64,000 bases of DNA from Pseudomonas sp. BCA17 (GTDB lineage: Bacteria; Pseudomonadota; Gammaproteobacteria; Pseudomonadales; Pseudomonadaceae). Positions 1 through 7,442 of the stretch are shown here, in pieces. The translations under genes were made by a program, and so were the position numbers. The notes under the pieces were generated by a model. That model was not told the DNA's origin. It worked only from the letters and a program-made list of their open reading frames with translations, and did not search any database. Within the stretch, counting starts at the first letter, position 1. Each line of letters begins with the position of its first letter. The stretch covers positions 620,001 through 684,000 of the forward strand of contig NZ_SGWI01000001.1 of assembly GCF_004519405.1 (NCBI RefSeq), given 5' to 3'.

Positions 1-1
1 C

Positions 2-421
2 CGCCTGTGGCTGTGGCAACTGAGCACACTCCTCTTCGCCTGCACCACCCTGCTGGGCTTCGGCCTGTGGTGGCGCGCGCGCCGGCAACCCGCCGTACAG
101 CGCACCGCGCAGACCGGCCCAAGCCCCCGCACCCTACTCGACGATCTCAAACGCGCCACCCAGGCCAACGACCCTCAAGCCACGCGCCAGGCGCTGGATG
201 CCTGGGCGCGGCAACAGCCGGAAACCCTGGCCGACATGGCGGCGCGGTTCGTTCCGCTGTCCGATGCCCTCGACGGCCTCAACGGCGCGCTGTACAGCGA
301 AAGCGGCCAGTATTGGCTGGGCGAGGACCTGTGGCGTGCCGTAAAAGCCATCCCGATGACCGAGCGCGCGCAAGACCCGGCCACCGACACCACCAGCTTA
401 CCGCCGCTGTACCCCAAATAG
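2..421 (+). CDS. BatD-like protein, C-terminal fragment (partial)
   Basis: The window opens inside this gene; about 139 codons to a TAG stop are visible. The fragment begins with one hydrophobic segment (LLFACTTLLGFGLWW), followed by a basic stop-transfer stretch (WRARR). It continues as a soluble helical tail with WARQQPETLADMAARF and ends near SLPPLYPK. This membrane anchor plus cytoplasmic tail is the usual end of BatD proteins, which in pseudomonads close a MoxR/DUF58/VWA (batA, batB) operon often found upstream of sbcD-sbcC, as here. The BatD call rests on the tail and the context, because the N-terminal domain lies outside the window. There is no start codon in the visible part. Confidence 0.65.
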   Translation, partial: RLWLWQLSTLLFACTTLLGFGLWWRARRQPAVQRTAQTGPSPRTLLDDLKRATQANDPQATRQALDAWARQQPETLADMAARFVPLSDALDGLNGALYSESGQYWLGEDLWRAVKAIPMTERAQDPATDTTSLPPLYPK

Positions 422-429
422 CGGTGGGC

Positions 430-504
430 GGGGGCTTGCTCCCGATGGCGGTGTATCAGTCACTAACAAGCCGACTGACAGGGCGCTATCGGGAGCAAGC
501 CCCC
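430..504. repeat. REP-type inverted pair downstream of batD
   Basis: A 17-bp arm at 430-446 (GGGGGCTTGCTCCCGAT) is repeated as its exact reverse complement at 488-504. It is the P. fluorescens-type REP/BIME layout of two facing palindromic cores. The loop sequence CGGTGTATCAGTCAC also occurs in the pair at 1185-1247, so the two are copies of one element. It may also stabilise or end the batD transcript. Confidence 0.75.
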
Positions 505-599
505 TCTCACACGTGTCGATAGACATGACTATTGCAACTCGATCTGCGCCGCCTGAGTGACACGCGTTGTCAAAGGCCAGCAAGTCATATCCCTTTAAT

Positions 600-879
600 T
601 TGCAGGACGTTTCCTAGACAATCCCACGGCCTTGCGCCTGCTCACTCCACTGGCTAGCCTTCGCTCCGTCGCTGCATATCAGCGATCGGGTGTGGAAACC
701 TGGAAACTAGTAGGCGTCATGATCGTATGAACACGCTCAACGGCGGCTGTACGCGGGCAGGCTTCGGTCTGGCCGAGTCCTACTACTCGGATTTCCACCC
801 CGCGTATGGCTGCCACCCAATCTGTCGTGTGGAAACGACAACAGGATGGCTCCCCCACTTATTAGTAGGAGCTGCACCC
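600..879 (+). promoter_or_regulatory. Candidate structured leader ahead of the DUF6124 gene
   Basis: About 280 bases without a convincing gene but with clear internal pairing. GGGTGTGGAAA near 690 can pair with TTTCCACCCC near 793, and GCGGGCAGGCTTCGGTCTGGCC and CGAGTCCTACTACTCGG form local hairpins. The stretch ends with TTAGTAGGAG, the ribosome binding site of the gene at 880. A second GTGTGGAAACGACAAC follows at 829. An ATG at 727 is in frame with the next gene, but the extra 51 codons look like structured RNA rather than protein. I recall similar leaders before small DUF3077/DUF6124 genes in other P. fluorescens genomes, but I cannot name an RNA family. Confidence 0.45.
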
Positions 880-1179
880 ATGAGCAAAATCGTCCCCGAC
901 CCACCCCGCTTCAACCCCGACCGCAAAACCTTTGAACGTGCCCTTAGCCACTATCTCCAACCTGCTTCGCCGCCAGCCTTCACCGTCCATCACGACCTCA
1001 GCTTCGAAGACGCCATCGTCCAGATCTGCGACCTGTTGCGCTGCGCCGCCGCCACTGCAGCCGCTACCCGCCAGGCACTGAGCAGCGATCAGCCTCACAT
1101 GGCGGGCGCCACCGAGCACCTGATCGACAACGCCAAAACCCTGGCCGACAGAGCGCTGGAGTGCCTGCACGCCGCGTAA
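880..1179 (+). CDS. DUF6124 (DUF3077-like) small protein
   Basis: A 99-residue protein of unknown function. It opens MSKIVPDPPRFNPD, a proline-rich start typical of the small Pseudomonas DUF6124/DUF3077 proteins. A helical body follows (FTVHHDLSFEDAIVQICDLLRCAAATA) and the protein ends in a helix containing DRALECLHAA. The ATG at 880 has AGGAG at 867-871. An upstream in-frame ATG at 727 was not chosen because it lacks a good ribosome binding site and would translate the structured leader. It is a single gene flanked by REP elements. The family is repeated within Pseudomonas genomes, usually as isolated small genes. No catalytic motif is visible. Confidence 0.75.
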   Translation: MSKIVPDPPRFNPDRKTFERALSHYLQPASPPAFTVHHDLSFEDAIVQICDLLRCAAATAAATRQALSSDQPHMAGATEHLIDNAKTLADRALECLHAA

Positions 1180-1184
1180 TCCTG

Positions 1185-1247
1185 TGGGGGGGCTTGCTCC
1201 CGATGACGGTGTATCAGTCACAAACACGCTGATCGGGAGCAAACCCT
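1185..1247. repeat. REP-type inverted pair after the DUF6124 gene
   Basis: GGGCTTGCTCCCGAT near 1190-1204 faces ATCGGGAGCAAACCCT at 1232-1247, with one arm slightly degraded. The loop contains CGGTGTATCAGTCACAAACA, nearly the same as in the pair at 430-504. It starts a few bases after the stop codon. Confidence 0.65.
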
Positions 1248-1288
1248 AATGTCAGTCAGTTAAGCGATAGAGCAGGCAACGGGTAACC

Positions 1289-1395
1289 TGTGGCGAGGGA
1301 GCTTGCTCCCGTTGGGCAGCGAAGCGGCCCCAGCTTCTGGTTTGAAAATACTGGGCCTGCTACGCAGTCCGACGGGAGCAAGCTCCCTCGCCACA
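1289..1395. repeat. REP pair with 24-bp perfect arms upstream of sbcD
   Basis: The 24 bases at 1289-1312 (beginning TGTGGCGAGGGAGC) recur as the exact reverse complement at 1372-1395 (ending CCCTCGCCACA). Each arm contains its own GGGAGC..GCTCCC palindrome. This is a REP doublet (BIME/REPIN-like) of the group common in P. fluorescens. It separates the DUF6124 gene from sbcD. Confidence 0.85.
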
Positions 1396-1469
1396 GTGAC
1401 AGCGTTGCGCCTTACTGACTGTGCATTTGAGCCGGCCCCCTCCCACAGCTTTACAGGTAAACTCCCCTC

Positions 1470-1501
1470 CTTTTCATCTTTTCATCTCTTCATCTTTTCA
1501 A
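1470..1501 (+). repeat. 8-bp tandem repeat in the sbcD leader
   Basis: Four head-to-tail copies of CTTTTCAT (the third is CTCTTCAT and the last CTTTTCAA) occupy 1470-1501, ending 11 bases before the sbcD start. The pyrimidine-rich tract directly abuts the probable ribosome binding site ACGGAG (1501-1506). Copy number could change by strand slippage and alter translation. Confidence 0.7.
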
Positions 1502-1512
1502 CGGAGTTCGCC

Positions 1513-2754
1513 TTGCGTCTGTTTCATACCTCCGACTGGCACCTGGGCCAGAACCTCCACGGCCAGGAACGCGACTTCGAACACGCCTGTTTCCTCGAAT
1601 GGCTGCTGGGCCAACTGAAAGCCCATGAGCCGGATGTATTGCTGATCGCCGGCGATATCTTCGATACGGTCAACCCGCCGCTCAAAGCCCAGGAGCGCTT
1701 GTATGACTTCATCATCAGCGCCCACGAGCAAAACCCCAGGCTCACCATAGTGATGATTGCCGGCAACCACGATTCCGGTTCGCGCATCGAATTGCCTGCG
1801 CCGTTGATGCGCCGCTTGCGCACCCATGCGTTGGGCCGGGTGTTGTGGCTGGACGATGGGCAACTCGACGCCGAACGCCTGCTGATTCCCCTGCCGGATG
1901 CCAAGGGCAAGATCGCCGCGTGGTGCCTGGCGCTGCCGTTTTTGCGACCCGCGGAAGTCACCGGTGCCCACCTGGGTGATGATTACCTGCGCGGCATCGG
2001 CCAGGTGCATGACTGGCTGATCGCTGCAGCCAAGGCCAAACGCAAAAAAGGCCAAGCGCTGATCGCCATCAGCCACGCGCATATGGCCGGCGGGTCGGTG
2101 TCGGAAGACTCCGAGCGCAGCCTGATCATCGGCAATGCCGAGGCGCTGCCCGCCAGCCTGTTCGATGCCAGTGTGGGTTATGTCGCCCTCGGTCATCTGC
2201 ACAAGCCACAGCAGGTGAATGGCGAGGAGCGCATTCGTTATTGCGGCTCGCCGATTCCGCTGTCGTTTTCCGAAATCGGCTACAAACATCAGATTCTCGA
2301 CGTGACGTTCCAGGGTGAAAGGCTGGTGAACGTCGAACCGCGCCTGATCCCCCGCGCGGTCAATCTGCAACGCCTGGAGGCCGCGCCGCTGGCCGATATC
2401 CTCAAGCAACTGGGCGACTTGCCCGACATTGACCTGCTCGCCGAAACCCAGCGCCAACCCTGGCTGGAAGTACGTGTGCGCCTCGACGAGCCACAGCCGG
2501 ACCTGCGCCAGCAAATCGAAACCGCCCTGCAGGGCAAAGCCGTGCGCCTGGTACGCATCGCCGCCGAATACGCAGGCCCGGGCAATCGCGAAGACAGCGA
2601 TACGGATCGCCTGGTCGAACTCGACCAGCTCACACCCCAGGAGCTGTTCAGCCGCGCCTGGCAGGACAGTTACGGCAGCGAAGTGGATGAACAGACCTTG
2701 AAGGATTTCGCCGTGCTGCTCCAGGAAGTGCAACAGGAGGATGAACAGCCATGA
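1513..2754 (+). CDS. sbcD: Exonuclease SbcCD subunit D
   Basis: A 413-residue metallophosphoesterase, the nuclease subunit of SbcCD (Mre11-Rad50 type), which opens hairpins and degrades DNA ends at stalled forks. The metal-binding motifs are all present: SDWHLG (D8, H10), GDIFD (47-51), GNHDS (84-88), SHAH (187-190) and GHLH (227-230). The C-terminal capping region follows. The start is a TTG at 1513 preceded by ACGGAG; it gives LRLFHTSDWH, the usual SbcD beginning. The reading frame stays open upstream to 1303, but that would translate a REP element. The stop overlaps the sbcC start by four bases (ATGA), so the two are translationally coupled. Confidence 0.95.
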   Translation: MRLFHTSDWHLGQNLHGQERDFEHACFLEWLLGQLKAHEPDVLLIAGDIFDTVNPPLKAQERLYDFIISAHEQNPRLTIVMIAGNHDSGSRIELPAPLMRRLRTHALGRVLWLDDGQLDAERLLIPLPDAKGKIAAWCLALPFLRPAEVTGAHLGDDYLRGIGQVHDWLIAAAKAKRKKGQALIAISHAHMAGGSVSEDSERSLIIGNAEALPASLFDASVGYVALGHLHKPQQVNGEERIRYCGSPIPLSFSEIGYKHQILDVTFQGERLVNVEPRLIPRAVNLQRLEAAPLADILKQLGDLPDIDLLAETQRQPWLEVRVRLDEPQPDLRQQIETALQGKAVRLVRIAAEYAGPGNREDSDTDRLVELDQLTPQELFSRAWQDSYGSEVDEQTLKDFAVLLQEVQQEDEQP

Positions 2755-5700
2755 AGATCCTCGCCATCCGCCTGAAAAACCTCGCTCCCCTGGCCGGCCC
2801 GTTTGAAATCGACTTCACCGCCGAGCCCCTGGCCAGTGCCGGGCTATTCGCAATCACCGGGCCGACCGGTGCAGGTAAAAGCACGCTGCTCGATGCGTTG
2901 TGCCTGGCGCTGTTTGGCGCTGTACCACGGCTGGGTGACACCGGCCAGGCCAAGATGCCGGACGCCGACAGCGACATCTCCATCGGTGACCCGCGCACCC
3001 TGCTGCGTCGCGGCACAGGCGGCGGTTATGCCGAGGTGGATTTTGTCGGTGTCAGCGGCCGTCGCTACCGTGCGCGCTGGGAAGCCAATCGGGCCCGCGA
3101 CAAGGCCAACGGCAAATTGCAGAACAGTCGGCAAAGCCTGATCGACCTGGACAGCGACCAACTGCTGGCCAGCCAGAAAACCGAATACAAAACCCAGTTG
3201 GAACAAGCCCTCGGTCTGAACTTTGAACAGTTCACCCGCGCGGTGTTGCTGGCGCAAAGCGAATTCAGTGCGTTCCTCAAGGCCAACGATAACGAGCGCA
3301 GCGAGCTGTTGGAAAAGCTCACCGACACCGCGCTCTACACCCAACTGGGCCGTCGCGCGTTCGACAAGGCCAAGGACGCCAGGGAAGCCCACAAGCAGTT
3401 GCAGGATCAAGCCACCGGCGTGGTGCCGCTGGCCCCCGAAGCGCGGGCGGAACTCGATGAACAACTGGCCGAGGCCCAGCAGCAATTCAAGACCCGGCAG
3501 GCTCAGCTCAAGCAGTTGGAGTTGCAGCACACTTGGCTCAAGGAACTGCGCGAATGGCAGGAGCGCCGGAAGGCCGCTGTCGAACAGTTGCAGGACGCCG
3601 AGCAGCAATGGCATGCGCAAGGCCAGCAACGCCAGGATTTGAGCCGCCTGGATCAATTGGCGGCGCAGCGCCATCATTTTGCCCGACAGGCCGAACTCGG
3701 CACCTTGCTGGCGCCCCTCGCCGCGCAGATTCTGCAGCACATCGAGCAGCAAAGCGCGTTGCGTGACCGTCAGGAGCAGGCACACACACAGCAGGCCGCC
3801 GCTCAGTCGGCATCGGCCGACGCCCTGAAACACCAGGCCAACGCTGTACCGTTGTTGCGCCAGGCCTTCGAAGAGCAGAGCACCCTCACCCGCCTGAACA
3901 CAGACCTGGCCAAGCGTACCGAAGACCGGCACTTGCAGGAAACCGCCTGCACCCAGGGCCAGGCCACACTCAATGACTTGTTGGAGAAACAAGCCCAGGT
4001 GGGCGCGCGCCTGCAACATCTGGCCACCGAGCTAGAGCGCAGCACAGCCCTCGCACCGCTGAGTGATGCCTGGGGCGCTTACCGCGACCGCCTGCAGCAA
4101 CTGGTGCTGATCGGCAACCGCCTGAACAAGGGCCAGGCCGAGCTGCCGCAATTGGAGCAGCGCGCCACCGCCGCCGACGAGCAGTTCACCCGGCAGCGCG
4201 AGGCGTTGGCGTTGCTGTACCAGGAGGCCGGTGCCGAACCCCACGCCGTGGCCGAACAGATCCAGTTGCTCGCCAGCCTGCTGCAGGACAATCGCAAGCA
4301 GCAGCGCGCCTTCGAAGACCTCACGCGCCTGTGGGACAACCAACAACAGTTGCAGCAACAGAGCGATGCGCTGACGCAGAAGCTTGCCCAGGCCCAACAG
4401 CAGCGAGAAAAGCTGAACCAGGCCGGCCTGCAAGCCAAGGCTGAACTGGCGGTGGCCGAGCAAACCCTGACGGTGACCAAGCAATTGCTGGAACGCCAGC
4501 GCCTGGCCCGCAGTGCCAGCGTCGAAGAGTTACGTGAGCAGTTACAGGACGATCAGCCGTGCCCGGTGTGCGGCAGTCATGAGCATCCGTACCACCAGCC
4601 CGAGGCGCTGCTGCAAAGTCTGGGCCGCCATGACGAAAATGAAGAGGCCACGGCGCAGAAAGCAGTCGACAGCCTCAAGGAAACCCTGACCGAGCTGCGC
4701 GGCGAAGTGGGCGGCTTGATCGCCCAGCAAAAAGCATTCCTGGAACAGCAGGAACAGTTGGCGGCGCAACAACTCGCACTGAAATCCAGCCTGGAAGCAC
4801 ATCCATTGTCCGCGTCGCTGTTCAATCAGGACGCCGCCCAGCGCAGCACCTGGCTGGCGCAGCAACTCAACCAGCTGACGCAAAGCATCAGCCAGGATGA
4901 ACAACGCCAGGGCGCCCTGCTCAACCTGCAACAGAATGCCGGGCGCCTGCAGCAACAGCTGCAGGCAGCGCAGGACGCGAGCCAGCAAGCCCGCCAGTTG
5001 CTGGCGGACCAGCAACGCGAGCTGGCCAACGACCACGACCGCCTTGAAGAAGAACTCAGCGCCTTCGCCAACCTGTTGCCCACCGCCACCCTGGAGGACC
5101 TGCGCCGCGAGCCGGCCGCGACCTTTATGCGGTTGGACCAGCAGGTCAGCCAGCGCCTCGAGCAACTGGGCCATCAGCGTGACGAACACGCCGAGCAGCA
5201 GGAACGCCGGCAAGCCATCGAGAAAGAACAGACCTATCAGCAGCATCGCGAGCAACAACTGCAGATGCTGCATCAGCAGGTCACGGAGCTGGCCGCTCAG
5301 CAGCAAGCGGCCCAGGAAAAACTCAGCGCGTTGTTGGGCGAGCACCCAAGCGCCGAACAATGGCAACAACAATTGGATCAGGCGGTGGCGCAATCACGCC
5401 AACACGAGACCGATGCCAACCAGCAGTTGCAAGACATCCGCAACGCGCTGGTGCAGCTGGACGCCGACCTCAAGGCCCAGCAGGAACGCGAACAGGCACT
5501 GACCGCCGAGCAACACACCCTCGGCATACGCCTGGACGAATGGCGCGCCCGGCATCCCGAACTGGATGATGACGGCCTCGCCCGCCTGCTCGCATTTGAC
5601 GACCACGCAATCAGCGCGCTGCGCCAGCAATTGCAAGACAGCGAAAAAGCCGTGGAGCAGGCCAAGGTGCTGCTGCAGGAGCGCGAACAACGCCTCGCCG

Positions 5701-6389
5701 AACACCAGGCCCAGCACAACGGCAACCTGGAAGCCGAGCAACTGGACAACGCCCTGGCGGCCCTCAATCAGCAACTGGCCGAGGATGAGAAACACTGCGA
5801 CGCGCTGCGCGCACGGCAAGTCGAAGACCAGCGACGTCAGGATGCCAACCAGGCGCTGGCCGAACACATTACCAAGGCCTACGACGAATGGCAGCGCTGG
5901 GCACGCCTGAATGCGCTGATCGGCTCGGCCACCGGCGACACCTTCCGCAAGATCGCCCAGGCCTACAACCTCGACCTGCTGGTGCACCACGCCAACGTGC
6001 AGTTGCGCCAGCTGGTGCGCCGCTACCGCCTCAAGCGCGGCGGCAGCATGCTGGGGCTGTTGGTGATGGACACGGAAATGGGCGATGAACTGCGCTCGGT
6101 GCACTCGTTGTCCGGTGGCGAGACATTCCTGGTGTCGTTGGCGCTGGCTTTGGGCCTGGCCTCGATGGCGTCCAGCACCTTGAAGATTGAGTCGCTGTTT
6201 ATCGACGAAGGCTTCGGCAGCCTCGACCCCGAGTCGCTGCAATTGGCAATGGACGCATTGGACGGTTTGCAGGCCCAGGGCCGCAAGGTGGCGGTGATCT
6301 CCCACGTGCAGGAAATGCATGAGCGCATCCCGGTGCAGATCCAGGTCAAGCGCCAGGGCAACGGGTTGAGCACCCTGGAGGTCAAGTGA
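2751..6389 (+). CDS. sbcC: Exonuclease SbcCD subunit C
   Basis: A 1212-residue SMC/Rad50-like ATPase, partner of SbcD. The Walker A motif GPTGAGKST is at residues 37-45. Two very long glutamine- and alanine-rich coiled coils flank a zinc hook CPVCGSHEH near residue 603. The ABC signature LSGGE lies near 1120 and Walker B with the D-loop (SLFIDEGFGSLD) near 1150. All parts are intact and the length matches the Pseudomonas family. It overlaps sbcD by four bases and ends in a GTGA overlap with the following glutathione S-transferase gene, forming a three-gene operon. Confidence 0.96.
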   Translation: MKILAIRLKNLAPLAGPFEIDFTAEPLASAGLFAITGPTGAGKSTLLDALCLALFGAVPRLGDTGQAKMPDADSDISIGDPRTLLRRGTGGGYAEVDFVGVSGRRYRARWEANRARDKANGKLQNSRQSLIDLDSDQLLASQKTEYKTQLEQALGLNFEQFTRAVLLAQSEFSAFLKANDNERSELLEKLTDTALYTQLGRRAFDKAKDAREAHKQLQDQATGVVPLAPEARAELDEQLAEAQQQFKTRQAQLKQLELQHTWLKELREWQERRKAAVEQLQDAEQQWHAQGQQRQDLSRLDQLAAQRHHFARQAELGTLLAPLAAQILQHIEQQSALRDRQEQAHTQQAAAQSASADALKHQANAVPLLRQAFEEQSTLTRLNTDLAKRTEDRHLQETACTQGQATLNDLLEKQAQVGARLQHLATELERSTALAPLSDAWGAYRDRLQQLVLIGNRLNKGQAELPQLEQRATAADEQFTRQREALALLYQEAGAEPHAVAEQIQLLASLLQDNRKQQRAFEDLTRLWDNQQQLQQQSDALTQKLAQAQQQREKLNQAGLQAKAELAVAEQTLTVTKQLLERQRLARSASVEELREQLQDDQPCPVCGSHEHPYHQPEALLQSLGRHDENEEATAQKAVDSLKETLTELRGEVGGLIAQQKAFLEQQEQLAAQQLALKSSLEAHPLSASLFNQDAAQRSTWLAQQLNQLTQSISQDEQRQGALLNLQQNAGRLQQQLQAAQDASQQARQLLADQQRELANDHDRLEEELSAFANLLPTATLEDLRREPAATFMRLDQQVSQRLEQLGHQRDEHAEQQERRQAIEKEQTYQQHREQQLQMLHQQVTELAAQQQAAQEKLSALLGEHPSAEQWQQQLDQAVAQSRQHETDANQQLQDIRNALVQLDADLKAQQEREQALTAEQHTLGIRLDEWRARHPELDDDGLARLLAFDDHAISALRQQLQDSEKAVEQAKVLLQEREQRLAEHQAQHNGNLEAEQLDNALAALNQQLAEDEKHCDALRARQVEDQRRQDANQALAEHITKAYDEWQRWARLNALIGSATGDTFRKIAQAYNLDLLVHHANVQLRQLVRRYRLKRGGSMLGLLVMDTEMGDELRSVHSLSGGETFLVSLALALGLASMASSTLKIESLFIDEGFGSLDPESLQLAMDALDGLQAQGRKVAVISHVQEMHERIPVQIQVKRQGNGLSTLEVK

Positions 6390-6979
6390 GCGAGGCGCTG
6401 TTGTATTCGTTCCGGCGCTGCCCGTACGCGATGCGGGCGCGTCTGGCCCTGCGTTATTGCGGTGTAGACGTGCGGATTATCGAGGTGAGCCTCAAGGCCA
6501 AACCGGCCGAGATGCTGGCGTTGTCACCCAAGGGCACGGTGCCGGTATTGAGTGTGGCTGGCCAGGTGATCGACGAGAGTCTGGAAATCATGCAATGGGC
6601 GCTGGCGCAACGCGACCCTGATGACTGGCTGCTGCAAGGCGACGGCGCGGTGCTGGCATTGATTGCCGAGAATGACCAGGTGTTCAAACATCATCTGAAT
6701 CGATACAAGTACGCCGACCGCTATCCGGAGCACCCGATGGAATATTATCGGGCCGAGGGAGAAGTGTTTTTGCACAAGCTGGAAGGCTTGCTGGCGGGGC
6801 ATGAGTACTTGCTGGCCGAGCATTTGAGCCTGGCCGACGTGGCACTGGCGCCGTTTGTGCGCCAGTTTGCCAATGTTGACCCGGAGTGGTTTGCCGGATC
6901 GCCGTATCAGCGACTTCAGAAATGGTTGCAACGTTTTCTGGAGTCGCCGCTGTTCATCGCGGTGATGGCAAAACACTGA
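6386..6979 (+). CDS. Glutathione S-transferase-like protein
   Basis: A 197-residue protein. The N-terminal thioredoxin fold begins MSEALLYSFRRCPYAMRAR, with CPYA in the position of the GST/glutaredoxin active site. The SLEIMQWA segment corresponds to the glutathione-contacting E-S/S-L-x-I motif. The C-terminal helical domain includes LSLADVALAPFVRQF, the conserved GST 'D-capping' helix. The start is a GTG overlapping the sbcC stop, so the gene is co-transcribed with sbcCD. Substrate is unknown. The combination with sbcCD is an operon observation, not evidence of a DNA repair role. Confidence 0.85.
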   Translation: MSEALLYSFRRCPYAMRARLALRYCGVDVRIIEVSLKAKPAEMLALSPKGTVPVLSVAGQVIDESLEIMQWALAQRDPDDWLLQGDGAVLALIAENDQVFKHHLNRYKYADRYPEHPMEYYRAEGEVFLHKLEGLLAGHEYLLAEHLSLADVALAPFVRQFANVDPEWFAGSPYQRLQKWLQRFLESPLFIAVMAKH

Positions 6980-7001
6980 TGCATCACCTGGAGCGGGCTT
7001 C

Positions 7002-7095
7002 CTGTGGCGAGCAAGCTTGATTGCACAGGGTGCGAAGCGCCCTGAAAGCCGGTGCCGGCTATGCAGTCGTGCGGGAGCAAACTGCCTCGCCACAG
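7002..7095. repeat. REP-type inverted pair after the GST gene
   Basis: CTGTGGCGAG near 7002-7012 faces CTCGCCACAG near 7085-7095. The cores are degraded (CAAGCTTG and GGGAGCAAACTG), and the loop holds a smaller GGGTGCGAAGCGCCC hairpin. It lies between convergent genes, so it may act as a bidirectional transcript end. Confidence 0.6.
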
Positions 7096-7106
7096 CAAGT
7101 TCGCGC

Positions 7107-7286
7107 TTATTGCTGGGTCTTGTGGTCCAGGGCAGCGTAGAAGTTGGCGCTTTGTTGCAGGTATTTCTGGGTGTAGGCACTGGTGCTGGATTTTTTACCG
7201 GTCAATTCCACACTGGCAGCAGCCGGCAGGGCTACGGTGGCGGAAACAGCGGAAGCGGCGATGATCGAGAAGAGATTGAAGTTCAT
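7107..7286 (-). CDS. Small exported protein, 59 residues, unknown function
   Basis: A complete 60-codon frame. It reads MNFNLFSIIAASAVSATVA followed by LPAAAS, a clean signal peptide with a probable cut after AAA or AAAS, leaving a mature part of about 35 residues with SAYTQKYLQQSANFYAALDH and ending KTQQ. There is no cysteine, so it is not a lipoprotein. A GAGGG ribosome binding site precedes the ATG. An inverted repeat GTTTGATT (7306-7313)/AATCAAAC (7336-7343) with inner GGCCT/AGGCC lies just upstream and could be a 5'-UTR hairpin. I do not recognise the family. Too short for many gene finders. Confidence 0.7.
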   Translation of the reverse strand: MNFNLFSIIAASAVSATVALPAAASVELTGKKSSTSAYTQKYLQQSANFYAALDHKTQQ

Positions 7287-7415
7287 GGCGGTAACCCTCG
7301 TGTTCGTTTGATTGAGTGGCCTGGGAAGGCCTTGGAATCAAACTTACGCCCGAGGGTTGAACCTTAGAAATGCTTTGAAACAGTAGCCGCTATCAATAGA
7401 ATTAATAGAAAGGCT

Positions 7416-7438
7416 CAGGCCCCGTCGTACGGGGCCTG
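7416..7438 (-). terminator. Intrinsic terminator of the lactonase gene
   Basis: A perfect 10-bp stem CAGGCCCCGT (7416-7425)/ACGGGGCCTG (7429-7438) with a 3-base loop, five bases after the lactonase stop. In the minus direction it is followed by a T-rich run (AGCCTTTCTATT), as in a rho-independent terminator. Confidence 0.7.
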
Positions 7439-7442
7439 TGGC

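Noticed and set aside
727..879. N-terminal extension of the DUF6124 gene from the ATG at 727
   Set aside because: The region is better explained as a structured leader; AGGAG sits before the ATG at 880.
1303..1512. 70-codon N-terminal extension of SbcD
   Set aside because: It would translate a REP arm and the tandem repeat; the family's usual N-terminus begins at the TTG at 1513.
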